A DNA stretch of 33,932 bases from Sphingobacteriales bacterium (GTDB lineage: Bacteria; Bacteroidota; Bacteroidia; Chitinophagales; Chitinophagaceae). Location: contig JAIXSZ010000023.1 in NCBI GenBank assembly GCA_027484425.1, positions 1 to 33,932 of the forward strand, written 5' to 3'. A program made the translations under genes and the position numbers. The notes under the pieces were generated by a model that did no database searches, was not told where the DNA came from, and worked only from the letters and a program-made list of their open reading frames with translations. Positions 23,959-32,308 of the stretch are shown here, one piece after another (position 1 is the first letter of the stretch; each line of letters begins with the position of its first letter).

Positions 23959-24014
23959 TTAAAGACTGAAGCAAATGTACGGATGGAGTGTACGTTTTAA
24001 AGTTCAGTCTTTAA
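23959..24014. promoter_or_regulatory. 12-bp inverted repeat in the divergent LLM / GT4 region
   Basis: TTAAAGACTGAA (23959-23970) and TTCAGTCTTTAA (24003-24014) are perfect complements 32 bases apart. Inside, GTAC occurs on both sides and can pair, so the whole can form a cruciform or long hairpin. It lies between two divergent genes, as an operator would. Confidence 0.5.
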
Positions 24015-24104
24015 TCAGTTTTATTGAATAGATTTTATTTTACTCCTTATTTTAATTAATTTGGATCCTAATATTCCTTAGTAACCCGAAAAATAAACCC
24101 AAAA

Positions 24105-25136
24105 ATGAAAACTAGTCACATCTACTGGTTTGCGTACTATGATATGCAAGAACCCAGTGTGAGATACAGAGCAAAATATGCTCTGGAAACAATGGAGAAA
24201 CAATATGGCATCAGCTATGACCTAGTAATACCCTCCTACAGGCCTGTAAATGTGCTACGTTTTGTGTGGGTGTACCTTACCATATTGTTCAACAGAAAAA
24301 AGGAATCGGTTATTGTATTTGAGAAGATACGTACCAAGCGGGTATATGCTACCGCACTCAAGGTACTGCTGCGGATATGCAACCAGCGCACTATCTATGA
24401 CATTGATGATGCTGACTATATAAAGTATGCACCCGAAACGATACACTACTTTATGAAACACTGTGAAGGCTGCACCGTAGGTAGCAGAGCACTAGCAGCA
24501 TATAGCCTACAACTAAATAAGGATGTGTGTATACTGACATCGCCTGTGGTGGAACATGGCCATGTGAAAGGTGCACGGAATAAACGTCTGACCATAGGCT
24601 GGGTGGGCTATTACAATGCGCATAGGGAAAGCCTGATGAAATTGCTGTTTCCGGCGCTGGGTATGCTGGATATGGAGCTGGACTTAGTGATAATGGGGAT
24701 TACTAAAGCGGAACAAATAAAAGAACTGTATGCTTACTTTGCCCCGCATAAAAAAGTGAACCTGGTGCTTCCTGAGAACATTAACTGGCTAAATGAAAGT
24801 GAGGTGTATAAAACAATTGCCGGCTTTGATATAGGGGTGGCGCCGTTACTGAACACACCTGTAAACAATGCAAAATCGGCTTTTAAATTGAAACAATATT
24901 TGTGTTGCGGAGTGCCAGTGCTAGGCAGCACCACTGGCGAAAACGGCACCTACCTGATAGATGGGTTTAATGGTTATAGCTGTAACAACGCAGATGAGTA
25001 TGCCACTAACATAAAGCTGATAGCACAAATGACAGATGCTGCCTATAGTAATATGGGAACCAATGCACTAGCAACCCGCAAGAGATTTGATATGGAGCAC
25101 TATTGTAGTACGCTGCTAAACTACATGGAGCGTTGA
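24105..25136 (+). CDS. Glycosyltransferase family 4-like
   Basis: A 343-residue GT-B glycosyltransferase. The N-terminal Rossmann half begins SHIYWFAYYDMQEPSVRYRA and includes a hydrophobic stretch (VWVYLTILFNRK) that may touch the membrane; RTIYDIDDADY is a family block. The C-terminal half has LTIGWVGYYNAHRESL, then FDIGVAPLLNTPVNNAKSAF and KLKQYLCCGVPVLGS, the nucleotide-sugar site, where the second Glu of the EX7E motif is replaced by a K-rich variant. Sugar and acceptor unknown; probably a surface-glycan step. The gene is alone, not in a polysaccharide cluster. Only a near-match to the -7 box (TTAATTTG) lies upstream. Confidence 0.85.
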   Translation: MKTSHIYWFAYYDMQEPSVRYRAKYALETMEKQYGISYDLVIPSYRPVNVLRFVWVYLTILFNRKKESVIVFEKIRTKRVYATALKVLLRICNQRTIYDIDDADYIKYAPETIHYFMKHCEGCTVGSRALAAYSLQLNKDVCILTSPVVEHGHVKGARNKRLTIGWVGYYNAHRESLMKLLFPALGMLDMELDLVIMGITKAEQIKELYAYFAPHKKVNLVLPENINWLNESEVYKTIAGFDIGVAPLLNTPVNNAKSAFKLKQYLCCGVPVLGSTTGENGTYLIDGFNGYSCNNADEYATNIKLIAQMTDAAYSNMGTNALATRKRFDMEHYCSTLLNYMER

Positions 25137-25326
25137 GAAGCAACTATTCAAATTACGGCTTAGAAGGAAAACGCATGTAAATATCATTGAACATTTATAT
25201 CACTTGAGTTCACAAAGGATATGTTACATGGCAACTAGGTAATAATTACATAACGAAATACAAGCAATTTGGTAATGTAGGAGCAAGAGTCCAACGAACA
25301 TATAATTATAATTTCGGCCGAAAAAA

Positions 25327-28173
25327 ATGCTGAAGAATTTTTACACCTTTCTAATCGTACTCTTAACCCAAAATGCGTTTGCGGCAAGCATAAAAGGGAC
25401 AATAACAGACTCTAAAAATAATTTACCATTAAGTGGAGTAATAGTGACACTATCTGGGACCGGTAAAGGCACCGTTTCTGATCTAGATGGAATTTATGAA
25501 ATAAATGATCTTGCTGATGGCAATTACGAGATAGTATTTACTTATACTACCTACAATACTTACAAACAATCATTAACTATTGTTGGCGGACAGGATATAA
25601 AGCTAGATATGAAAATGATGCCTGAGATAACAGTAATGAAGGACCAGGTAGTAAAATCAGGAAGAATAACCAATACTGAAAATGCTGTAATAAATGAGAT
25701 AAGACAGAGTAACACAGTGGTGAGTGGTACTAGTGCTGCACAGATATCTAAGACTATGGATAGAAATGCCGCTGATGTTGTGAAACGTATACCTGGTGTT
25801 ACTATACAAGATGACCGCTTTGTGATAATAAGAGGATTACCTGACAGATATAACACTGTGTTTTTGAATGATGCCGGCACACCAAGTAGCGAGTCTGACA
25901 AGCGTGCATTTTCATTTGACATGATACCCGCAGGTCTTATTGATAGGGTATTAGTTTTTAAAACACCCTCTCCAGAACTACCAGGAGATTTTGCCGGAGG
26001 TATGGTTAAGGTATACACATCAACGCTGCCAGATAAAAACAAAATAACTGTTAGCCTTCAAACTTGCAGCAGGGAATTTAGTACTGGTACTTCATTTAAC
26101 TATAATGCGCCTTTCAAAAATGACTGGATTGCAAAGGATAATGGAGAAAGGGATATCCCGTCTGGAATACCAAATTTTATCACAACCAAAGATCCTACGT
26201 ACAAACAAAATATCGAGAAATGGTCGAAATCGTTTGGTAATGATTGGATCGTTAGTAACACTAAGGCTAATCCAGACTTCAGGGGTTCGATTTCTCTATC
26301 TAATGTCATTAAACTTAAAAAGATAAAAATAGGCAACGTTTTAGGTGTTTCTTATTCTAATGTTTACACGAACTTTAATACACACAGACAGGACTGGGAT
26401 TCTATAGCAAAAGTGTACAACTACAACGACCAACGGTCTGTAAACAATGTATCTGTAGGTATACTTGAAAACATGGGTGTAGTAATTGGCAATTCGAAAA
26501 TTGAATTTAAAAACATTTACAACCAAGTAGGGTCTTCGTCCATTACATTACGTAAAACAATACGCGACACTGTAAACATAGCTGACAGAGACGAAAAAGC
26601 CTATGCAATGGCGTATGAAAATAGAACTACTTATGCTGGACAGCTAACAGGTACGCATAAAAACAATGCAGATACACGTAAATATACCTGGACAGCTGGC
26701 CATACAGATATTGTAAAAAATCAGCCAAACAGACGCATATTAAAATACGTAAAAGACCCAACACAAAGCGATTCTTTTTATAGATCACAAGTATCTAGCG
26801 CGGTTGACATTCTAAACGGAGGAAGGTTTTATGCGAAGCTTACTGAGAAAACTTATAGTTTCAACCACCAGTTTACACAAACGATAAAAATAGGTAAAAG
26901 CTATGCATTCGATTTAACCGCTGGTAATTATCTAGAATATAAAACCAGAAAATTCAAGATACGTCAATTAGGTTATTCTATAAGATCGAATGCGGCTAAC
27001 AATGGAATAAAATACCTTCCAATAAACGAAATATTTGCGGACTCGAATGTAGACGGGGTGAATAAGTTTAAGATTGGAGAGGTAACTAATCTTTATGATG
27101 AATATGATGGTGGTAATGAGCTAATGACAGGTTTTTTATCTGCCAAGGTACCTATTGGTAAAAACATAAAAGTAATAGGTGGAGTAAGGTATGAAAACAA
27201 TGTACAATCAATAGTTGCTGTAGTAAATACAGATACGATATCACCGGAAATCGAAACAAATTTTCTACTTCCATCGGTAAATGCAGTTTACAATTTCTCA
27301 GAAAAGAGCCTTGTAAGAACTGCTTATGGTAAAACGTTAAATAGACCAGAATTCAGAGAATGGGCTCCTATCTATTTTTATGACTTTGATGAACTTGCAG
27401 GCAACAAAGGATCGATGTTTCCTACTACCGCTAGCAGGAACAAACTAAACAACCAGGGAGACACTCTAAAAGTAGCTGAGATACAAAATTTTGATGTTAG
27501 GTATGAGTTGTACCCCACGTCAGGAGAAATGATTCAAGTAGGTGCTTTCTACAAATCCTTTAAAAATCCTATTCAGCGGGTGTTAGTACCAGCAAGTAGT
27601 TTTGGTGACAACCGAACATTTACCTATATCAATGCAGACAAAGCCTATTGCTATGGTTTAGAGATTGATTTCCGTAAAAATCTTAATTGGATTGACAACC
27701 TAATAGGCACTCATGTAATGAAAGATTTTGCACTGGTAGGTAACCTTACTATCGCAAAAAGCGAGTTTATAGTAGATACGAGTGTAGTAAATGGTGCTGT
27801 AACAAAAGCCCCTTTACAAGGTCAATCACCGTACATTATTAATGCAGGAGCTTTTTATCAGAATGACGACAATGGATTTCAGGGATCACTGTTGTATAAT
27901 GTTTCAGGACCAAGAATGTATGCTATAGGCACCAACGAATCTGGCGGTGAAAGTCTAGGAGAAATGCAGTTTCAGTCGCTGGATATTACAATTTCGAAAT
28001 TGTTTTTAAAACATTACTCAGTGAATATCGGTGTTCAGAATGCATTGAATTCAAGAGTTTGGTTTATGAAAGACAGCAATAGAGATAATGAATTCAGTGG
28101 GAAAGAAGATAAAGACTTCAGAAGTTATTATCCAGGAAGGTATTATACATTAGGCGTTAAGATTAAGTTTTAA
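25327..28173 (+). CDS. TonB-dependent outer-membrane receptor
   Basis: A 948-residue outer-membrane receptor. The signal peptide covers residues 1-19 (MLKNFYTFLIVLLTQNAFAA). A carboxypeptidase-regulatory-like domain (about 20-95, IKGTITDSKNNLPLSGVIV) precedes the plug (about 125-240), with VVKRIPGVTIQDDRFVIIRG, DRYNTVFLNDAG and LPGDFAGGMVKVYT. The rest is the beta-barrel, ending in aromatic YYPGRYYTLGVKIKF as usual for barrel insertion. There is no SusD gene next to it, so it is not a typical SusCD system. A T9SS-secreted partner gene follows 75 bases later on the same strand and is probably cotranscribed. Substrate unknown. No exact TAnnTTTG box is found upstream, but a CGGCCG palindrome lies 7 bases before the ATG. 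Confidence 0.93.
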   Translation: MLKNFYTFLIVLLTQNAFAASIKGTITDSKNNLPLSGVIVTLSGTGKGTVSDLDGIYEINDLADGNYEIVFTYTTYNTYKQSLTIVGGQDIKLDMKMMPEITVMKDQVVKSGRITNTENAVINEIRQSNTVVSGTSAAQISKTMDRNAADVVKRIPGVTIQDDRFVIIRGLPDRYNTVFLNDAGTPSSESDKRAFSFDMIPAGLIDRVLVFKTPSPELPGDFAGGMVKVYTSTLPDKNKITVSLQTCSREFSTGTSFNYNAPFKNDWIAKDNGERDIPSGIPNFITTKDPTYKQNIEKWSKSFGNDWIVSNTKANPDFRGSISLSNVIKLKKIKIGNVLGVSYSNVYTNFNTHRQDWDSIAKVYNYNDQRSVNNVSVGILENMGVVIGNSKIEFKNIYNQVGSSSITLRKTIRDTVNIADRDEKAYAMAYENRTTYAGQLTGTHKNNADTRKYTWTAGHTDIVKNQPNRRILKYVKDPTQSDSFYRSQVSSAVDILNGGRFYAKLTEKTYSFNHQFTQTIKIGKSYAFDLTAGNYLEYKTRKFKIRQLGYSIRSNAANNGIKYLPINEIFADSNVDGVNKFKIGEVTNLYDEYDGGNELMTGFLSAKVPIGKNIKVIGGVRYENNVQSIVAVVNTDTISPEIETNFLLPSVNAVYNFSEKSLVRTAYGKTLNRPEFREWAPIYFYDFDELAGNKGSMFPTTASRNKLNNQGDTLKVAEIQNFDVRYELYPTSGEMIQVGAFYKSFKNPIQRVLVPASSFGDNRTFTYINADKAYCYGLEIDFRKNLNWIDNLIGTHVMKDFALVGNLTIAKSEFIVDTSVVNGAVTKAPLQGQSPYIINAGAFYQNDDNGFQGSLLYNVSGPRMYAIGTNESGGESLGEMQFQSLDITISKLFLKHYSVNIGVQNALNSRVWFMKDSNRDNEFSGKEDKDFRSYYPGRYYTLGVKIKF

Positions 28174-28248
28174 TTGTCTTGACAATCAGCTAACCTCACA
28201 GTAACTATTCCGTAACACTTCAAATCTAATATTGCATCAACAAAAAAA

Positions 28249-30123
28249 ATGAAAAAAATGAAAAGAATTCTATTATTATCGTGCTTGATTTTTGCTGCGC
28301 TCAGCAATGCATCGGCATATGTAACTGTAACTGTTAGAGATAGTATATCTACTAACACAACTTGGACCTGCGATAAGCAATACCTACTGGAAGGTTATGT
28401 TTATGTAACAGCTGGTACTACACTTACTATTAACCCAGGAACTATCATCAAGGGTGACAAAGACACAAAGGGTGCTTTGATTATCGAGCGTGGTGCAAAA
28501 ATTATGGCTATGGGTACATTAGGCAACCCAATTGTTTTTACATCTAACCAAGAAGCTGGTAGCCGTGACTACGGTGATTGGGGTGGTGTAATATTGTGTG
28601 GTAAAGCACCAACCAACTGGACTGCTGGTCAGGGTCAGGTAGAAGGTGGTCCACGTTCATTCTATGGTGGTAATGATCCTGCTGATAACAGCGGTGAAAT
28701 GCACTATGTACGTATAGAATATGGTGGTATAGCATTTTCTCCTAACAATGAGGTGAACAGCCTTACACTTTGTGGTGTAGGTAGTGGTACACAGATTGAC
28801 CACATACAGGTTTCTTATGGTGGTGATGATGGTTTTGAGTTTTTTGGTGGTACTGTAAACGCAAAATACTTGGTATCAGTAGGTATGTGGGATGATGATT
28901 TTGATAATGACAATGGCTATAGCGGAAAACTACAGTACATTGTAGCTGTAAGAGACCCTTATTCAGCTGATAACAGTGGTTCAAAAGCAATTGAAAGTGA
29001 TAGCTACCTTTCTGGAACATACAGTGGTATACCAGTAGACCTGGCTAAAATGACAACATCAGTTGTATCGAACGCAACATTAGTAGGTCCTCTAGTTGCT
29101 CCAACATCTACTGCTTATAACGACCAATATGTATCTGCTGTGCATCTTCGTCGTGGTAGCAGCATGAGTATCCTTAACAGCGTTATCATGGGCTTTCCAT
29201 GTGGATTGCTTATAGATGAATCTTCTGCTACTTATGGTTCTACTACTGCAAATATTGCAACCAACCAACTACAGTTCCGTAATAACATCATAGCTGGTTC
29301 AGCGAACTTCCCATCAAGTACAACTCCCAAAATTGCAGTATATGTAAAAGATGGTGCACGTAGTCTTACTCCTACTAACACGAACGCTGATTCTACAACT
29401 GGTACTCCATTTACACCGTCTGCTGGTCCACTTTCATTCTTTTACGATGCTGCAAATGCTAACAGGTATTATGCAACATCTTCGAACGTTCGTCTTACGA
29501 ATCCGTTCAATCTGTTGAACCCTAATCCAATACCAACAAGTACTTCACCTGTGTCGTACAATGTAAGTGCACCACACAGTGCTTCTAACCCATTCGATCC
29601 ATCAATGCCAATCAATTATGATACAACAGGTGGTGGTGTAAACTACAATGTACCTACTGTTCCTCCAAACTTTCTAACAAGTAAAGCAAGTGATGCATTC
29701 TTCACTAATGTTAACCACATAGGTGCATTTGCAGGTACTACTACTTCTGCTACAAACTGGATGAACAACTGGTGCGAATTTGACCCAAACAATGCATTTT
29801 ATGATACAATATGCTATGTAGCACCACCTCCTCCAACAGCTGTAACTGATTTGACAACTATCATACCAAGTGGTATAAATGTATATCCCAACCCTACTAG
29901 CGGCAATGCAACAGTAGCTATTGAAGTAAGAAATACATGCATAGCAAAAGTAACAGTAATGGATATTACAGGTAAAATGGTAATGACTATCGCTAATACT
30001 GAAGTTAAAAAAGGTACACAGTCTTTCGAATTCAACACAAGCGAGCTAGCTTCTGGTATGTACTTCATGAATGTAACCATGAATGGCAAAACAAGAGCAG
30101 TAAGATTTAGTGTAGCTAAATAA
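28249..30123 (+). CDS. Large T9SS-secreted protein, probable beta-helix
   Basis: A 624-residue secreted protein. A signal peptide (about 1-24, RILLLSCLIFAALSNASA) is followed by a repeat-rich body with TTLTINPGTIIKGDK, GDWGGVILCGKAPTNW, MHYVRIEYGGIAFSPNNEV, DHIQVSYGGDDGFEFFGGTV and DDDFDNDNGYSGKLQ. These short strand repeats with Asp/Gly turns look like a right-handed beta-helix, and such proteins are widespread in Bacteroidota. The last ~90 residues are a T9SS type A sorting domain (GINVYPNPTSGNATV to MYFMNVTMNGKTRAVRF). It lies behind the TonB receptor with a 75-base gap, so it may bind or capture a ligand for it; this is inference. Central arginine codons are nine times CGT, unlike the AGA-rich neighbours, suggesting strong expression. 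Confidence 0.88.
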   Translation: MKKMKRILLLSCLIFAALSNASAYVTVTVRDSISTNTTWTCDKQYLLEGYVYVTAGTTLTINPGTIIKGDKDTKGALIIERGAKIMAMGTLGNPIVFTSNQEAGSRDYGDWGGVILCGKAPTNWTAGQGQVEGGPRSFYGGNDPADNSGEMHYVRIEYGGIAFSPNNEVNSLTLCGVGSGTQIDHIQVSYGGDDGFEFFGGTVNAKYLVSVGMWDDDFDNDNGYSGKLQYIVAVRDPYSADNSGSKAIESDSYLSGTYSGIPVDLAKMTTSVVSNATLVGPLVAPTSTAYNDQYVSAVHLRRGSSMSILNSVIMGFPCGLLIDESSATYGSTTANIATNQLQFRNNIIAGSANFPSSTTPKIAVYVKDGARSLTPTNTNADSTTGTPFTPSAGPLSFFYDAANANRYYATSSNVRLTNPFNLLNPNPIPTSTSPVSYNVSAPHSASNPFDPSMPINYDTTGGGVNYNVPTVPPNFLTSKASDAFFTNVNHIGAFAGTTTSATNWMNNWCEFDPNNAFYDTICYVAPPPPTAVTDLTTIIPSGINVYPNPTSGNATVAIEVRNTCIAKVTVMDITGKMVMTIANTEVKKGTQSFEFNTSELASGMYFMNVTMNGKTRAVRFSVAK

Positions 30124-30141
30124 TACAACTCAAAATCTTTG

Positions 30142-30179
30142 AAAAAGCCGGAATGGATTAAATCCATCCGGCTTTTTTT
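30142..30179 (+). terminator. Intrinsic terminator of the receptor/T9SS unit
   Basis: GCCGG, A bulge, ATGGAT, loop TAA, ATCCAT, CCGGC and then an eight-base T-run, 24 bases after the stop. A textbook intrinsic terminator; the run of A's before it makes it symmetric. Confidence 0.92.
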
Positions 30180-30470
30180 GTTTAATGTCCTTCACCAGAA
30201 ATACAACGTATATAGACCATCATAGGCAACTGAATCATCTAATGTCCCACTGCCTATTCATTATTACGATTAAGAGCATAACAGATGTGGGGAGATGCTT
30301 CAAAACACACAAGAAACCTATAATAACTGAGTAGTTTGTCGTACTGGGGGGGCTGAACAGGGCGCTGTGAACAAACATATTTGCTGCCTGCAACAGACCG
30401 GGCTTGGATCATTGTAGTACTACACAGTAGTATAAACGAGGAACGGATAACCTAACACATGGTACAACAG
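30180..30470. other. Gap between convergent units
   Basis: No gene and no clear repeat. A G7 tract occurs around 30348, and GTAGTACTAC (about 30415) forms a short palindrome. Confidence 0.4.
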
Positions 30471-30496
30471 CAAAAGCTCCGCTAATGGCAGGAGCT
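30471..30496 (-). terminator. Terminator of the blaI/M56-TonB operon
   Basis: On the minus strand AGCTCC, a 10-base loop, GGAGCT, then TTTTG, 26 bases after the M56-TonB stop. Confidence 0.65.
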
Positions 30497-30522
30497 AAGT
30501 ACTGGCTTGTAAAACAGAATAA

Positions 30523-31722
30523 TTACAGCTTGAAGGAAATAGGGATATAGAAATTAACAGGCACATTCTTGCCGTCTTTAACCCCGGGCTCCCAACGAGG
30601 CATAGACATAACAACCCGCACAGCCTCTTCTGACAACAAAGGGTTTGGAGACTTAACGACTGAAGGTGTGGTAATATTCCCTTCTTTGTCTACAACGAAT
30701 TTCACAATTACCCTCCCTTCTACTTTTTGTTCTTTAGCCAATTTGGGATATTTGATGTTTTCACCCAAATACTTAGGCAGGTCACAATTGGGTTTGGGCA
30801 TTACGTCTACCTCATTGTATGCCTCTTGCGCACTTACATCATGCGGATTTGATACTGCAGCTACTTTTTGTTCTCTGCTGCAACTTTGCAAGTACAATAT
30901 ACTTGTGGTTAGCAAAATTGTACTTAAGCTAGAACGAAAAATGGCTCCCAGTACTTTAGAGCGACTGATGGTCTTTTTTTGTAACATAGTTAATCTGCGT
31001 TTTATGGGGTGATTAAAAAAAGAATGTGCGATTTGAATATGTTTTACACCGAAGACCTCACTGAGAAGTAGCTTACTATAAGCGTCAGGGTCTGCATCAA
31101 CAGCGCTATCTGCTTCGAACTCGTGGATCGTTTTCAACTCGTTTGCTACAACGTATGTGATAGGGAATATCCAAAAAATGGCTTTTACTATCTGTACTAA
31201 TAGGATATCATAACTATGTTTTAACCTAATATGAGCCAACTCATGTTGTAAGATATCTGGATGAATATCAGCATCTGGGATAAATATATATTTGCCGAAA
31301 CTACCTGGTCCAAAACCCGTATGCTGCAATAGTGTAACACTATCCGTTATTGACTGCTTATGTACCGACATCTTAACAAGATTTCTAATGTGCCAGTATG
31401 CCAGTAACAGACGAGCAAATAATAAAAGTACCACTGTGGAATACACTGTAATAGCTAGCAGCTTGATTGACATACCAATAATGACAGCGCTCTCAGGGGT
31501 TACATCAATTTGGGACAGATATACCACATACTGCTGGTATACAATGGGCGATAGGCCAGGCAAAACAGGAAGCTTTAGGAGCGGTAACAATGCGGGGAAC
31601 AATGCAACAGATAAAAGATAAAACCTATTCCATGTGTACGATATTGCATTGCGACTGCAGAAATAATATATGCCATAAAATGCTACGCCATAGCAGGTAG
31701 CTTGAAGCCAATAAGTGACCAT
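30523..31722 (-). CDS. M56-family (BlaR1-like) membrane peptidase fused to a TonB C-terminal domain
   Basis: A 399-residue membrane protein. Membrane segments lie at about 4-22, 35-50, 78-108 and 265-282. The M56 zinc-protease site HELAH is at 160-164, with the third ligand region EFEAD at 201-205, so the protease looks active. After the last membrane segment comes a linker and then a TonB C-terminal domain (about 316-399: LPKYLGENIKYPKLAKEQKV, EGRVIVKFVVDKEGNI, MPRWEPGVKDGKNVPVNFYI). In the BlaR1 model, a sensor signal activates the protease, which cuts BlaI and derepresses the operon. Here the penicillin-binding sensor is replaced by a TonB domain facing the periplasm, a layout common in Bacteroidota. 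It begins 5 bases after the blaI stop. Confidence 0.92.
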   Translation of the reverse strand: MVTYWLQATCYGVAFYGIYYFCSRNAISYTWNRFYLLSVALFPALLPLLKLPVLPGLSPIVYQQYVVYLSQIDVTPESAVIIGMSIKLLAITVYSTVVLLLFARLLLAYWHIRNLVKMSVHKQSITDSVTLLQHTGFGPGSFGKYIFIPDADIHPDILQHELAHIRLKHSYDILLVQIVKAIFWIFPITYVVANELKTIHEFEADSAVDADPDAYSKLLLSEVFGVKHIQIAHSFFNHPIKRRLTMLQKKTISRSKVLGAIFRSSLSTILLTTSILYLQSCSREQKVAAVSNPHDVSAQEAYNEVDVMPKPNCDLPKYLGENIKYPKLAKEQKVEGRVIVKFVVDKEGNITTPSVVKSPNPLLSEEAVRVVMSMPRWEPGVKDGKNVPVNFYIPISFKL

Positions 31723-31727
31723 ACAAA

Positions 31728-32108
31728 TTATTTTACAGAGTCATTCTTTTTTAGTTCTTCCAATATTGATTCGAGCTCACTAGCTGAGATGTTATTATCC
31801 TTTGCGAAAAAGGAAAACATATTGCTAAACGAGCCTTCAAAGTATTTTGATACAAATTGAATCATAGTTTTTTTGCTATAGTCGTCTTTGTAAATCAAAG
31901 CATAATATCTATTTGCTTTTCCAAATTCCTGGTGACTGACAAAACCTTTATCTTCTAAAATTTTAATTATTGTACTAACTGTGTTATAATGAGGCTTGGG
32001 GTCTGGCATTTCGTCCACTATATCTTTTACAAAAGCATGCTCTAGTTTCCAGAGTATGTGCATGATATCTTCTTCAGCTTTAGTGAGCGCCTTGTATGTA
32101 CTTTTCAT
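31728..32108 (-). CDS. BlaI/MecI/CopY-family transcriptional repressor
   Basis: A 126-residue winged-helix repressor: KALTKAEEDIMHILWKLEHA, VKDIVDEMPDPKPHYNTVST, IIKILEDKGFVSHQEFGKAN and RYYALIYKDDYSKKTM are the family core blocks. KHYNTVST-type recognition-helix residues and the KGF wing are present, and the C-terminal dimerisation helix (SASELESILEELKK) is in place. It is the first gene of the operon with the M56-TonB protease that should inactivate it. Three ACTAA-N4-TTAGT dyads lie 9-65 bases upstream of the ATG and are the likely operators, so it should repress its own operon. Whether it has distant targets, such as the TonB receptor, is unknown. Confidence 0.93.
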   Translation of the reverse strand: MKSTYKALTKAEEDIMHILWKLEHAFVKDIVDEMPDPKPHYNTVSTIIKILEDKGFVSHQEFGKANRYYALIYKDDYSKKTMIQFVSKYFEGSFSNMFSFFAKDNNISASELESILEELKKNDSVK

Positions 32109-32116
32109 AAATTCTA

Positions 32117-32173
32117 ACTAATTTTTTAGTAAATGTACTAACTTTTTAGTTAATCAACTAATTATTTAGTTGA
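32117..32173. promoter_or_regulatory. Three phased operators ACTAA-N4-TTAGT in front of blaI
   Basis: The dyads start at 32117, 32137 and 32157, exactly 20 bp apart (about two helical turns). Each has the core ACTAA-N4-TTAGT. The third extends to 8-bp arms (TCAACTAA/TTAGTTGA, 32154-32173). They occupy the region directly upstream of the blaI ATG at 32108. Confidence 0.75.
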
Positions 32174-32272
32174 TTTTTTTGAAAATATTCATAATATCCA
32201 GTAACAAAATGGAGGAAATGGCAAAATGATGCGGAATAGAAATAAGGAAAGTATACTAAAGTAGCAGCGTGA

Positions 32273-32308
32273 TAAAAACAAATAAGCTTTACATTTCTGT
32301 AAGGCTTA
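32273..32308 (-). terminator. Terminator-like hairpin with no assigned gene
   Basis: TAAGCTTTAC (32283-32292) pairs with GTAAGGCTTA (32299-32308), 10 bp with one G-T wobble, loop ATTTCT. On the minus strand it is followed by TTTGTTTTTATC, as an intrinsic terminator. The only minus-strand frame upstream is a weak 62-codon one (32506-32694). Confidence 0.55.

Noticed and set aside
25327..30123. A SusCD polysaccharide-utilisation locus
   Set aside because: The second gene is a T9SS beta-helix protein, not SusD, and no carbohydrate enzymes are present.
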